Shown here in pieces: positions 26,520 to 34,968 of a DNA stretch of 64,000 nt. A program made the position numbers and the translations under genes. Positions within the stretch are counted from its first letter, which is position 1. Each line of letters begins with the position of its first letter. Below the pieces are notes generated by a model. It did no database searches and was not told where the DNA came from. It worked only from the letters and a program-made list of their open reading frames with translations. The DNA comes from Pedobacter sp. PACM 27299 (GTDB lineage: Bacteria > Bacteroidota > Bacteroidia > Sphingobacteriales > Sphingobacteriaceae), in the NCBI RefSeq assembly GCF_001412655.1, contig NZ_CP012996.1, forward strand, positions 5,704,001 through 5,768,000, given 5' to 3'.

Positions 26520-26678
26520 ATGTTAAGTAAATCGTTTTCCATATTTCATGTTTTTGCAAGGCAAAAGAAAGAAAAGTCTGAAAAGGCATTGACACAAAGA
26601 GAGTGGATTAATGCAGATCGGATCGTGCTGATCTTTTTGCTGCTGGCAACGATAATTGGAGCGATTGTTTTTTCCTAA
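26520..26678 (+). CDS. Small single-pass membrane protein, 52 aa
   Basis: ATG 26520 opens a 52-codon frame ending TAA at 26678. The first half is basic and polar (ARQKKEKSEKALTQREW). The second half is a single hydrophobic helix (IVLIFLLLATIIGAIVF) ending one residue before the stop, a tail-anchored layout with the N-terminus inside. A canonical terminator (26712-26736) follows 33 bp later, which supports a real transcription unit. I do not recognise a family. Tail-anchored peptides of this size often modulate a membrane complex, but none is indicated here. Confidence 0.6.
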   Translation: MLSKSFSIFHVFARQKKEKSEKALTQREWINADRIVLIFLLLATIIGAIVFS

Positions 26679-26711
26679 ATCGGGGAAAAACAGAGATTAA
26701 TTAATTTTTAG

Positions 26712-26736
26712 AGCGTACTTATCGTACGCTTTTTTT
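26712..26736. terminator. Rho-independent terminator
   Basis: Stem AGCGTAC / GTACGCT with a TTATC loop and T7 tail. It closes the 52-aa peptide unit and lies between it and the convergent DisA-N gene. Confidence 0.88.
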
Positions 26737-26790
26737 ATGCGGTCAAAATCAGTTAAGAAAAGATCATTAAGCCTTTTTTACTACAAAGAA

Positions 26791-27933
26791 TTACAGCAAC
26801 AAGGTATCAATCCGGTGAGCTTGCACCCTATCTTGTCTGACAGACCAGCTATAAATGGTAAAATGACCATCCTGAGAGGCCACTAATGCCGTCGCATCTC
26901 TTTGATCATGGACAAACTGAGCGGCAGAAAGATGTCTTGTTCCACCTACTTTTGTAGGATGAACCACAATAGCATCCCCACCTTTAATCGGTTCTGAGAA
27001 AGAAATTTCGTCAATATTATCCTTTCCTTTCGCCCGGCCGATCTTAGCACCAAAAGCTAAAAGCTCATAATCGTTGCTGATCACGGTAGCACCATCCACT
27101 GCGGTTAAACCTGCCAGATGCTCTACTTCACGCCTAAGGGCAGTTTGCCAAAAAATCTGACTCGCTTCTTTACGGTCTTGCTGCAGTAATTTGGAAAGCC
27201 CTGTAAAAGCCGGCTGTACATAGTACTGAATTGGTTTAATAATAGATTGCAGCCAGTGATTGGTCTCATTTGGCACGATTAGCAAGGTTCCGCCTCTTCC
27301 ATGGCTCCGCATAGAAACGGCAAGCTGAATCATTACATTCACCGAATCATTCCAATAAGAAGGTGCGGTCAGGTCGAGCAAGGAAAGCAGCATCGGCGGA
27401 CAATCCCTCATATCGGTATTGTTTTCCTCTACCATTTTCACCTGGTCTCCTTTGAGCACAGCGATATTAGTAAACTTGCCAAATCCGTAGATCCGGCGGT
27501 GTTTAATCACTAGCAAAGCCGGTTCAGAAACATCGAGTACAAAGCAGAAATTAGGAATGCTTACCGTAGTTCCCCAGATAAAAAGCTCATCATCTTCCAT
27601 CCATACCCCCAGATGAATTCCTGCTCTTTCCACACCAGGTGCGATTTTAGTTAGAATTCCAGCGCTTAAAGGCAGTCGGTGTTTGAAAAGTAGTGGATTT
27701 CCCGCCTGCTGAGGAGGAAGATAAGCCAAAGAAATCTTTGGTGAATGTCCCTCCTCTTTGCGCAAACTAGCCCAGAAAGTAGCGTCAATGATCGCTTCAA
27801 CCACATTTGCAGTAGGCAATGGCGCCAGATCATCCTCTCCACTTTCTCGGGCAGCAGAAAGATGTGCTGCGAAGATAGCTTCAACTTTTGGGGCAATCAC
27901 CCTTGCTGCCTGATAGGTCGAGTAGTAGATCAT
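26791..27933 (-). CDS. DisA_N (diadenylate cyclase-like) protein with N-terminal DACNV-type sensor domain
   Basis: A 380-aa protein without signal peptide or membrane segments. Residues 1-165 are a putative sensor (DACNV-like). Residues about 200-375 resemble the diadenylate cyclase domain: GGTLLIVP at 214-221, TAVDGATVISNDYELLAFGA with DGA at 280-282, and GGTRHLSAAQF at 330-340 followed by DATALVASQDGHFTIYSW. In DisA and CdaA the last motif is GTRHRAA. Here the second Arg is Leu and the downstream SExTDA is HDQRDA, so c-di-AMP synthesis or a different nucleotide product is uncertain. It is a lone gene. The TonB receptor upstream ends 24 bp before it on the same strand, so readthrough is possible. 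Confidence 0.82.
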   Translation of the reverse strand: MIYYSTYQAARVIAPKVEAIFAAHLSAARESGEDDLAPLPTANVVEAIIDATFWASLRKEEGHSPKISLAYLPPQQAGNPLLFKHRLPLSAGILTKIAPGVERAGIHLGVWMEDDELFIWGTTVSIPNFCFVLDVSEPALLVIKHRRIYGFGKFTNIAVLKGDQVKMVEENNTDMRDCPPMLLSLLDLTAPSYWNDSVNVMIQLAVSMRSHGRGGTLLIVPNETNHWLQSIIKPIQYYVQPAFTGLSKLLQQDRKEASQIFWQTALRREVEHLAGLTAVDGATVISNDYELLAFGAKIGRAKGKDNIDEISFSEPIKGGDAIVVHPTKVGGTRHLSAAQFVHDQRDATALVASQDGHFTIYSWSVRQDRVQAHRIDTLLL

Positions 27934-27956
27934 GCCATAAAGTTAAACTATTCGTA

Positions 27957-30236
27957 CTATTTTATGGTATACCTGATGCCAAAAAAACCACGGATATTTT
28001 GATTCGGCCCGTACACATAATTCGGGTCAAAGGTTAAGGCATAAGGATTACTTTCTGTGGGTTTTACTTTGCCATGGTCATCATAAACCACATTTTTATC
28101 AAACGGATCATTTGCTCCTGCGATGATAAAAGGATTTCCGCGATTTGGTGTCCAGTTCAGCAGGTTTTTTATACCGCCATAGAGTTCAAAACGCTGAAAT
28201 CCACTATAGGTAAACTGGATATTCTGGATACTCCAGGTAGGAGAAAATTCATCCCTCGGATCTAGAGGACCAAGTAAGGGCAGTCGCATTGGACTGTAGA
28301 CATTACCGGTATAATCAATCCCTAAATCCAGCGCTCTGATTTTATACGAAACTGCCCAATTACCGGAAAATTTTTCTGTCAGGATCTGCTGTTTTTTGAT
28401 GCCATGTTCGTAGGTAGCTACATCTTGGTAAGTAGCGCCTATAACCACTTTTAAACCGTTATTTAAGGCCATATCGAAATTCGCGGTAAAGCCTTTACTC
28501 ACGGCATAACCATCCAGATTATCGTAGATGATCTTATTCGGATCAGTATCAAAATCTCCAATAATCCGGTTATTGAAATGTGTATAAAATGCGGAGGTTT
28601 CAATTCCAAAATATGTCCCATCATTGGCGTACATTTTCCTTAGGAAATTGAGGTTTACATTATACGTTTTTTCAGGTTTCAGTTTTGCGGCAATGACTAC
28701 ATCCCTGGCACCGGTTAATGCGGCATGGTCTTCAGTAAAGATATTGACTACCCTAAAGCCGGTTCCAGCATTTAAACGAAGGATATTCTGATCGTTCAGC
28801 TTCCATTTATAGGCCGCTCTTGGCGTTAAGATATTGCCATGAAGAGAATTATAGTCGTAGCGGAAACCTGCCAGAACTGAATGTTTAGCATTCAAACGGA
28901 TCTCATCCTGTATAAAAATCCCGGGCAGCCAAATATTTTTTGCGGGATTATTCAGCTCCGTTGCCGGCGTATTGTCGTCATAATAGGTATAGCGCAATGC
29001 CGTTCCGATCAATAAATCATGGTTGCTGATCTTTTTATCCCAGGTCAGCTGACCGAATCCTACTTTTTGATTGGCGATATACGATTTATCACCGTATCGG
29101 CTATCCTGGTCATGGTTATTAAACGAGAAGGCAAAAAACATTTTCTCTTTAACAGGCAATTGATAATTTCCAATCAATTCCCATCTTTTGGTATAAATAC
29201 TTTCTCCATACACCTCATCGCCGCCACGGTAGGATTTATTCCAATTTGTTTCTCCACCCCAGCGATCTTCATACAAATATCTACCTGCAACAGTAAACAA
29301 CCTGTTGTCTTTACGTTGAAAATTCCATTTCTGAAAAATAGAAATGCGGTCCTGCAAAGTTACATCGGTGAAATTATCGTGGTTATGGTCTACCACATTC
29401 CCGAATTTATAATAATTAATACCCGTTAATGCAGTCGCCGTACCCAGTTTAGTTTTCAACCCAAGATCTGCATTAAACTCCTGATAGGTAGTTCCAAAGA
29501 TATCGGCAGTAAACAAAGGTGCATTTTGAGGTTTCTTAGTAATGATATTGATCAATCCTCCAACAGCTTCACTTCCATATAAAGAGGAGGCCGGCCCTTT
29601 TACAATCTCGATCTGTTCTACCAGAGAATTTGGAATTCCAGAAAGGCCGTACACCGTCGATAAGCTACTTACAATTGGCATCCCATCAATCAAAATCATG
29701 GTATAAGGGCCTTCTAATCCATTGATATGGATGTCTCCGGTGTTACAAATATTGCAGTTCAACTGTGGCCTTACCCCATTCACATTTTGCAGGGCATCAA
29801 AAATACTAGGTGTTGGATTTTTTCTAAAAAACGCAGGCGTGTACACTTCTACCGGCACTGGACTTTCCAACCTATTCACCTCTTTTAGCGTACCGGTAAC
29901 CACGACTTCATTCAGGTCGTTTTGAAAATTACTGAGGTCGAAATCCAACCGCAGCGATTCTTCCGGTTTCAAAACAATGCTTTTAAACATCTTCTTGAAG
30001 CCTACTGCAGAGGCCTGAACTTTATAACTCCCCGCTTTTACTGAGGTTAATTCATAAAAACCAGCACTATCAGTAGTGGTCACTATAGCCGGCTGCCCAA
30101 TACTAATATTGACTTGTGGAAGCGGGCTTCCTTCTGAAATCACCCTTCCCCGGATGGTACCCCTTTGTGCGGTAACCGCCAAACTGCAGAGTAAAAACAA
30201 AATAAAGACAAAGGATCGTGTAAAAATTATTTTCAT
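27957..30236 (-). CDS. TonB-dependent outer-membrane receptor, probably metal-related
   Basis: A 759-aa receptor with a signal peptide (1-23), a carboxypeptidase-like regulatory domain (about 25-105, GTIRGRVISEGSPLPQVNIS), a plug domain (about 115-230, TILIDGMPIV-like MILIDGMPIVSSLSTVYG and VEQIEIVKGPASSLYGSEAV) and a 22-strand barrel ending in aromatic FFGIRYTIK. The plug carries the pair CNICNTGDIHING, an uncommon CxxC. The gene is divergent from an MntR/DtxR-type regulator across two palindromes, which suggests metal-controlled uptake of a metal or metal complex. Which metal is not shown by the sequence. Confidence 0.92.
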   Translation of the reverse strand: MKIIFTRSFVFILFLLCSLAVTAQRGTIRGRVISEGSPLPQVNISIGQPAIVTTTDSAGFYELTSVKAGSYKVQASAVGFKKMFKSIVLKPEESLRLDFDLSNFQNDLNEVVVTGTLKEVNRLESPVPVEVYTPAFFRKNPTPSIFDALQNVNGVRPQLNCNICNTGDIHINGLEGPYTMILIDGMPIVSSLSTVYGLSGIPNSLVEQIEIVKGPASSLYGSEAVGGLINIITKKPQNAPLFTADIFGTTYQEFNADLGLKTKLGTATALTGINYYKFGNVVDHNHDNFTDVTLQDRISIFQKWNFQRKDNRLFTVAGRYLYEDRWGGETNWNKSYRGGDEVYGESIYTKRWELIGNYQLPVKEKMFFAFSFNNHDQDSRYGDKSYIANQKVGFGQLTWDKKISNHDLLIGTALRYTYYDDNTPATELNNPAKNIWLPGIFIQDEIRLNAKHSVLAGFRYDYNSLHGNILTPRAAYKWKLNDQNILRLNAGTGFRVVNIFTEDHAALTGARDVVIAAKLKPEKTYNVNLNFLRKMYANDGTYFGIETSAFYTHFNNRIIGDFDTDPNKIIYDNLDGYAVSKGFTANFDMALNNGLKVVIGATYQDVATYEHGIKKQQILTEKFSGNWAVSYKIRALDLGIDYTGNVYSPMRLPLLGPLDPRDEFSPTWSIQNIQFTYSGFQRFELYGGIKNLLNWTPNRGNPFIIAGANDPFDKNVVYDDHGKVKPTESNPYALTFDPNYVYGPNQNIRGFFGIRYTIK

Positions 30237-30254
30237 ATATACTTAATTTAAAAA

Positions 30255-30265
30255 GTTAGACTAAC
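30255..30265. promoter_or_regulatory. Candidate MntR/DtxR operator 1
   Basis: GTTAGACTAAC is a perfect palindrome around a central A. It resembles half of the TTAGG...CCTAA-type boxes of DtxR-family regulators and lies 19 bp upstream of the TonB receptor start. Confidence 0.5.
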
Positions 30266-30287
30266 AAAACAATACAAAACTATAAAA

Positions 30288-30303
30288 GTTAGACTTACCT
30301 AAC
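30288..30303. promoter_or_regulatory. Candidate MntR/DtxR operator 2
   Basis: GTTAGACTTACCTAAC repeats the GTTAG / CTAAC arms with a wider centre. It lies 38 bp before the regulator start and just ahead of its -7-like box, where a bound repressor could block both divergent genes. Confidence 0.5.
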
Positions 30304-30328
30304 AAATGTTATTTGAGATTTATTGTTT

Positions 30329-30336
30329 TATATTTG
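30329..30336 (+). promoter_or_regulatory. -7 promoter element upstream of the mntR-like gene
   Basis: TATATTTG matches TAnnTTTG. The only TTTG upstream (30312-30315) is at 13 bp, shorter than usual. The ATG at 30341 begins 4 nt after the box, so the mRNA would be leaderless if this is the promoter. Confidence 0.45.
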
Positions 30337-30340
30337 TTCC

Positions 30341-31012
30341 ATGCTATCTTACACGGAAGAAAACTATTTAAAAGCCTTACTGAAATTAAGTTTTCAGAAT
30401 GAGGACAAGCCTGAAGCTGGCACCAATGAAATGGCGGCCCATTTAGGTGTAAAGCCTGCCACCGCCACGGATATGCTGAAAAAGCTGAAAGAAAAAGAAT
30501 TAGTCAACTATAAGAAATACGGAAAGATCTTACTGACTGATGCTGGAAAGCAGCAAGCGATTGCCATTTTAAGAAAGCACCGCCTATGGGAAACTTTTCT
30601 TTATGAAAAGCTGGATTTCAGTTGGGATGAGGTTCATGAGGTCGCGGAACAGTTAGAGCATATCCAATCCAATAAATTGGTGGATAAGTTAGAAGAGTTT
30701 CTGGGTTTCCCTGAATTTGATCCACATGGTGATCCTATTCCAAAAGCCAATGGCGATATGCCAAAGGTGGAAAAGATCTTGCTTTCGGAAGTGAAAGAAG
30801 GGGAAGTTTGCTGGGTAGTAGCGGTAAAAGACACCTCTACTGTATTCCTGCAATACCTGGAAAAACTGGAAATTACCATTGGAACCCCTATAAAAGTATT
30901 AGAACGCATAGATTTCGACGGTTCTATGAGCATTCAGCTCTCCGATCAGGAAGCCAGAAATGTATCTATGAAATTTGCAGAAAGTTTATTTATCACCCTC
31001 CATCAACGATAA
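30341..31012 (+). CDS. Metal-dependent transcriptional regulator, MntR/DtxR family
   Basis: A 223-aa regulator starting at ATG 30341. The frame can be extended to 30323, but that would overlap the -7 box. Domain order is: winged helix (residues 1-65, SYTEENYLKALLKLSF, GVKPATATDMLKKLKEKELV), a dimerisation and metal-binding domain (70-140, RKHRLWETFLYEKLDFSWDE, EVHEVAEQLEHIQS) and a C-terminal FeoA/SH3-like domain (about 150-223). His and Glu metal ligands are visible in HRLWE and HEVAEQLEH. It probably represses the divergent TonB receptor when Mn(II) or Fe(II) is plentiful. Two unrelated genes follow at 4-nt gaps in the same transcript. Confidence 0.93.
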   Translation: MLSYTEENYLKALLKLSFQNEDKPEAGTNEMAAHLGVKPATATDMLKKLKEKELVNYKKYGKILLTDAGKQQAIAILRKHRLWETFLYEKLDFSWDEVHEVAEQLEHIQSNKLVDKLEEFLGFPEFDPHGDPIPKANGDMPKVEKILLSEVKEGEVCWVVAVKDTSTVFLQYLEKLEITIGTPIKVLERIDFDGSMSIQLSDQEARNVSMKFAESLFITLHQR

Positions 31013-31015
31013 AAT

Positions 31016-32305
31016 ATGTCAACAGAAATAAAATGTCCGAATTGCGCCCATACTTTTCCAATAGAAGAAGTGATGGCGGAGGAGTATAAAAAAGACCTCA
31101 GAGAAAAGATGGTCACTTTTACAAAGCAAAAGGATGAAGAATACCAACAGAAGCTAAGCAAATTAACACAGCAGCAAAAGGACCAGGAACAGGTTTATGA
31201 GCAGCAGCAAAAACTGCAGGCCCAGGCTTTTGAGAAAAAGTTGACGGAAGAAAAGAAGGTGCTGCAAACTGCCATCGAGGAAACGCTGAGAAAAAGTATT
31301 GCCAGTGATTTTGAGAACAAACTCGCCATGATGGACAATGCCCAGAAGGAAGCGGAAGAAAAGCTAAAACTTGCACGTTCCAAAGAGCTGGATTTCCTGA
31401 TGAAAGAAAAAGCGATGAAGGAGAAAGAAGAAGAGATGGAGCTGCAGCTGCATCGGAAACTTCAGGAGCAGCGTGCCGAAATGGTGGAGCAGATCAGAAA
31501 ACAAGAAACAGAAAAAAACAACCTTAAAGATACCGAGCACCAGCTCCGCGTCAAAGAGCTGGAGAAACAATTGGATGATCAGAAAAAGCTGGCGGAAGAA
31601 ATGAAGCGCAAGGCGGAACAAGGATCTATGCAATTACAAGGAGAAGTTCAGGAGCTGATTCTTGAAGAATTATTGCGCAATGCCTTCCCTTTTGACCTGA
31701 TTACCGAAGTTGGTAAAGGCGTAAGAGGTGCAGATTGTGTTCACCACGTCAGGAATCAATTTGGGCAGGAATGCGGGAAAATCATTTATGAAAGTAAGCG
31801 CACCAAAGATTTCTCCATGGAATGGATAGAGAAATTAAAGAAAGACATGCGCAGCATGGGTGTAGATGTAGCCGTAATTGTGACCCAGTGCTATCCTAAA
31901 GGAATGAATTGCTTTGGTGAAAAAGATGGGGTATGGATCTGTTCATTTGATGAGGTAAAAGCAGTTTCTTACATCCTTCGAGACGGTATTGTGAAGTTGT
32001 TTTCTGCGGCCAAATCACAGGAAAACCGTGGTGATAAAATGCACATGTTATACGATTACCTGACCAGCAACGAGTTTTCTGAACAATGGAAAGCAATCCG
32101 GGAAGGATTCATGAGCATGAAATTATCGATTCAGAAAGAACGTGATGCCATGGAAAAAATGTGGAAAGCAAGAGAGAAACAATTGGAAAAAGTGATGTTA
32201 AATGCCGCACATATCCGTGGCTCTATTGAAGGAATTGCCGGTACAGACACCATTCAACTGAGCCTGACCGATGATGAAGATGATACTTTACTACTAGAAT
32301 CTTAG
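31016..32305 (+). CDS. DUF2130 domain protein with long coiled coil
   Basis: A 429-aa protein. The N-terminus has a small zinc-ribbon-like CPNCAHTFPIEE. Residues about 25-205 are a strongly charged coiled coil rich in Glu, Lys and Gln. Residues about 210-370 form DUF2130, with GEVQELILEELLRNAFPFD, GVRGADCVHHVRNQ, IIYESKRTKDFSMEWIEKL and DVAVIVTQCYPKGM. The D...ExK pattern (GAD, ESK) looks like a PD-(D/E)xK nuclease core, and the layout recalls RmuC, but nuclease activity is inferred. It starts 3 nt after the mntR-like stop, so it belongs to that operon although no functional link is obvious. Confidence 0.88.
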   Translation: MSTEIKCPNCAHTFPIEEVMAEEYKKDLREKMVTFTKQKDEEYQQKLSKLTQQQKDQEQVYEQQQKLQAQAFEKKLTEEKKVLQTAIEETLRKSIASDFENKLAMMDNAQKEAEEKLKLARSKELDFLMKEKAMKEKEEEMELQLHRKLQEQRAEMVEQIRKQETEKNNLKDTEHQLRVKELEKQLDDQKKLAEEMKRKAEQGSMQLQGEVQELILEELLRNAFPFDLITEVGKGVRGADCVHHVRNQFGQECGKIIYESKRTKDFSMEWIEKLKKDMRSMGVDVAVIVTQCYPKGMNCFGEKDGVWICSFDEVKAVSYILRDGIVKLFSAAKSQENRGDKMHMLYDYLTSNEFSEQWKAIREGFMSMKLSIQKERDAMEKMWKAREKQLEKVMLNAAHIRGSIEGIAGTDTIQLSLTDDEDDTLLLES

Positions 32306-32309
32306 GCAC

Positions 32310-32657
32310 ATGATTTACGCAAAAAAGAAAGTTCAAAATACGGCCAATCTAGCCGCACAAACGGCAAAGATTATTGCCAACGTAAAAGAACTCGAAGAGA
32401 AAAATATCATCCGTATTGAGGGAAATGAAGTTTATTTATATCCTGAAATATGGAAAGATAAGGCCACTGCCCTGAATTGGATCAAATGTCTTCACCTTCA
32501 TTGCATGATGAAAAAGCGCTTCAAAGAAAGTGATACCTTATTCTTTAAACATATAGAAACGAAAGCGCCGATTGGCGCTTTCAAAAATAAAAAAGCCACA
32601 GTACTTATTTCTTTGGAGACCAGCGATCAGCCTTCCAGCGCTCCTGCTCCTCAGTAG
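32310..32657 (+). CDS. Hypothetical protein, 115 aa
   Basis: A small soluble protein starting 4 nt after the DUF2130 gene, so very likely cotranslated. Residues 1-60 are helical and Lys-rich (YAKKKVQNTANLAAQTAKII), then comes a short beta segment (RIEGNEVYLYPEIW) and a WIKCLHLHCMMKKRFK helix. The C-terminus is low-complexity (SDQPSSAPAPQ). I do not recognise the family. The last 53 bp overlap the convergent rlmF gene. This is unusual, but both frames are intact, so the C-terminal tail may be a late extension. Confidence 0.7.
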   Translation: MIYAKKKVQNTANLAAQTAKIIANVKELEEKNIIRIEGNEVYLYPEIWKDKATALNWIKCLHLHCMMKKRFKESDTLFFKHIETKAPIGAFKNKKATVLISLETSDQPSSAPAPQ

Positions 32658-33558
32658 TTAAAAATGTCCAGGCCAGAAAACGGCTGATCTTCTGTCCTTG
32701 TGCCATCTCTATCGTTCTAATTTGTACCGGATTAACTCTATCTAAAGCAGTATAAATAAAGGGAAGGTGCATGCTTTTAGAAACCAGTGTGCTAAACCAA
32801 AAACATTGCTTCCCGATGGTTTCACTCTCCTGAATCATCTTTCTGATGAAGCCAACTTCCCCACCTTCACACCACAATTCGGCTTGCTGTCCACCGAAAT
32901 TCAACACAGGGGTTTTACCTCTCTGAGTACCTAAATTTCTCACTTTTCTTTGCGATCCTGCGCTTGCTTCTTCCGCTGAAGCATGAAACGGTGGATTACA
33001 CATCGTGAAATCAAAGAGCTCTCCCGGTTTCAATATGCCTTTAAAAATCTGATTTTTATGTGCTTGTAATCTTGGAAATACGGAGGCCGATAAAGCTGGA
33101 TTAATCGTGGCTAAGTTTTTAGCAGACTTTATTGCGTAAGAATCTACATCAGAGCCTACAAATGACCATCCATATTCCTGATGTCCAATGATGGGGTAAA
33201 TACAATTTGCACCAATACCAATATCGAGGCCTTTAATTTTTCCGCCTTGGGGGACAGCACCAGCGTTTACGGAGGCCAATAAATCCGCCAGGTAATGTAC
33301 ATAATCTGCTCTTCCTGGAATCGGCGGACAAAGGTATCCTTCAGGAATATCCCAATGGTCTATCTGATAGAAATGTTTCAGTAACGCCTGGTTTAACAAC
33401 CTCACCGCCATGGGATTTGAAAAATCTATGGACTCATCACCATAAGGATTGACCGCCACAAAAGGACGTAATTCCGGCAATTTTTTAATTAGTTCCGGAA
33501 AATCATACCTGGAACGGTGCTTGTTTCTTGGGTGTAACTCGTTTTTCTCTATTGACAT
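32605..33558 (-). CDS. rlmF: 23S rRNA (adenine(1618)-N(6))-methyltransferase
   Basis: A 317-aa SAM-dependent methyltransferase. The N-terminus has LHPRNKHRSRYDFPELIKK, typical of RlmF. The SAM site is LDIGIGANCIYPIIG at 111-125 and the catalytic NPPF motif is at 188-191 (TMCNPPFHASAEEA). The later RKVRNLGTQ and WCEGGEVGFI are also family features. It methylates N6 of A1618 in 23S rRNA. It is a single gene, overlapping the tail of the convergent hypothetical gene by 53 bp. Confidence 0.96.
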   Translation of the reverse strand: MSIEKNELHPRNKHRSRYDFPELIKKLPELRPFVAVNPYGDESIDFSNPMAVRLLNQALLKHFYQIDHWDIPEGYLCPPIPGRADYVHYLADLLASVNAGAVPQGGKIKGLDIGIGANCIYPIIGHQEYGWSFVGSDVDSYAIKSAKNLATINPALSASVFPRLQAHKNQIFKGILKPGELFDFTMCNPPFHASAEEASAGSQRKVRNLGTQRGKTPVLNFGGQQAELWCEGGEVGFIRKMIQESETIGKQCFWFSTLVSKSMHLPFIYTALDRVNPVQIRTIEMAQGQKISRFLAWTFLTTEEQERWKADRWSPKK

Positions 33559-33768
33559 TACCTTCGGCTAAATGATCGACAAAGGTAAGGTTATTTTAAT
33601 TTTCGACCGGGATTAAATCATCTTCTACATTTATGCAATCGGATCCAACATCACCGAAACCTCACCATCAATTTGCGATTAAAAGCAAGATGGCGCATTT
33701 TATAATTGGAAATCCAGTAAAGCATGACGTACTTTGTAAGGTTACAAAATAGAATTTGTACCGCAGCT

Positions 33769-34125
33769 ATGACTAAATTTATCAAGAGTTTTGGTTATGC
33801 GTTTTCTGGAATCGCTTACGCCAGCAAAAGCCAATTTAATTTCAGATTTCATGTAGTGGTGCTGATGCTGGTCGGCATTGCCGGATGGTATTATCAGCTG
33901 AATTCATCGGAGTGGCTTTGGATTATAGCAGCTTCAGGGATCGTATTGGGCTCAGAATTGTTAAATACCGCCATAGAAGTATTGGTGGACTTAGTTTCCC
34001 CGGATATCCATCCAAAAGCAAAAATCATTAAAGATGTGGCTGCAGGAGCAGTGCTGATTGCAGCCTTTGCGGCTGTTCTGATTGGATTGATCATTTTCCT
34101 GCCAAAAATCTATTATGCTACATAA
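33769..34125 (+). CDS. dgkA: Diacylglycerol kinase family protein (lipid/undecaprenol kinase type)
   Basis: A 118-aa integral membrane kinase starting at ATG 33769. The longer frame from 33724 adds a non-conserved stretch. After the amphipathic SFGYAFSGIAYASKSQFNFRFH, three transmembrane helices follow (VVVLMLVGIAGWYY, WLWIIAASGIVLGSELL, AAGAVLIAAFAAVLIGLIIF). The active site is the ELLNTAIEVLVDLVSPD helix with its catalytic Glu pair, and the trailing HPKAKIIKDVAAGAV is also conserved. It phosphorylates diacylglycerol or undecaprenol with ATP. It overlaps recO by 11 bp and is probably cotranscribed with it. Confidence 0.94.
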   Translation: MTKFIKSFGYAFSGIAYASKSQFNFRFHVVVLMLVGIAGWYYQLNSSEWLWIIAASGIVLGSELLNTAIEVLVDLVSPDIHPKAKIIKDVAAGAVLIAAFAAVLIGLIIFLPKIYYAT

Positions 34126-34840
34126 AACACGTGGAATCGTATTAAAAACGACACTATATAGTGAGAGCAGTGTGGTGGTACAGATGTTTACCGAGAAATT
34201 TGGCATGCAGTCTTACCTGATCAACGGGGTAAAAAAACCGAAGGCAAAGATCAGAATGAACATGCTCCAGCCCCTGCATCTGGTAGATATGGTGGTTTAC
34301 CATAAAGTAAACTCCAGCATCCAACGCATTTCTGAGCTGAGGCCATCCCCTATTTTTAGCAGCATTCCTTACGACATTCTGAAAAGTACAATGGCCATGT
34401 TCCTGAATGAGGTGCTGTATAAAAGTATCCGTCAGCAGATGACCGACGAGTATTTATTTGATTTTATCTTTAATGCGGTCTGCTGGTTTGATGAATCTCA
34501 GGGTACAAATGTGAATTTTCACCTGGCTTTTCTGTTAAAATTATCGCGTTACCTCGGTTTTGCACCAAGTTCACAGACCAAAAGTGACCAAAGTTATTTC
34601 GATTTACAGGAAGGAGAGTTTAAATCTTTACCTCCCGTACACCCACATTTTATCGAGAAGGACGACGCAGTGCTCTTTATTTCACTATTTATTTTGCCTT
34701 TCGAAAAAATAATTGAAATAAAATTAGATAATAAAACTCGTCGTAGAATCCTTGATAAAATACTGATTTACTATACCTTACACACAGCTTCTTTTGGAGA
34801 AATCCGCTCACATCAGGTTCTGGAAGATATATTATCATAA
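34115..34840 (+). CDS. recO: DNA repair protein RecO
   Basis: A 241-aa protein with the RecO N-terminal OB fold (residues 1-80, LHKTRGIVLKTTLYSESSVV, MQSYLINGVKKPKAKIR) and a helical C-terminal domain. Bacteroidota RecO usually lacks the four-Cys zinc site of other phyla, and none is seen here. RecO loads RecA on SSB-coated single-stranded DNA with RecR in the RecFOR pathway. It overlaps the end of dgkA by 11 bp and is followed by the tRNA-Val promoter. Confidence 0.95.
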   Translation: MLHKTRGIVLKTTLYSESSVVVQMFTEKFGMQSYLINGVKKPKAKIRMNMLQPLHLVDMVVYHKVNSSIQRISELRPSPIFSSIPYDILKSTMAMFLNEVLYKSIRQQMTDEYLFDFIFNAVCWFDESQGTNVNFHLAFLLKLSRYLGFAPSSQTKSDQSYFDLQEGEFKSLPPVHPHFIEKDDAVLFISLFILPFEKIIEIKLDNKTRRRILDKILIYYTLHTASFGEIRSHQVLEDILS

Positions 34841-34856
34841 AATAGTTGAAAATATT

Positions 34857-34887
34857 TTTGCAAAACTGATTTAAGGGTGTATATTTG
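34857..34887 (+). promoter_or_regulatory. Consensus Bacteroidota promoter of the tRNA-Val pair
   Basis: TTTG (34857-34860), a 19-bp spacer and TATATTTG (34880-34887) match the primary sigma-factor consensus of this phylum exactly. It sits about 80 bp before the first tRNA, with no other gene between. Confidence 0.85.
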
Positions 34888-34968
34888 CAATCCCAAAACG
34901 AAGGTAACTTTGCAAAACGGGAAAGAGCTTACTCAGCTCGTAATTGATACAAATAGAGTACAGCAAAA

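Noticed and set aside
26425..26526. 33-codon frame before the small membrane peptide
   Set aside because: It overlaps the start of the better-supported 52-aa gene and has no recognisable features.
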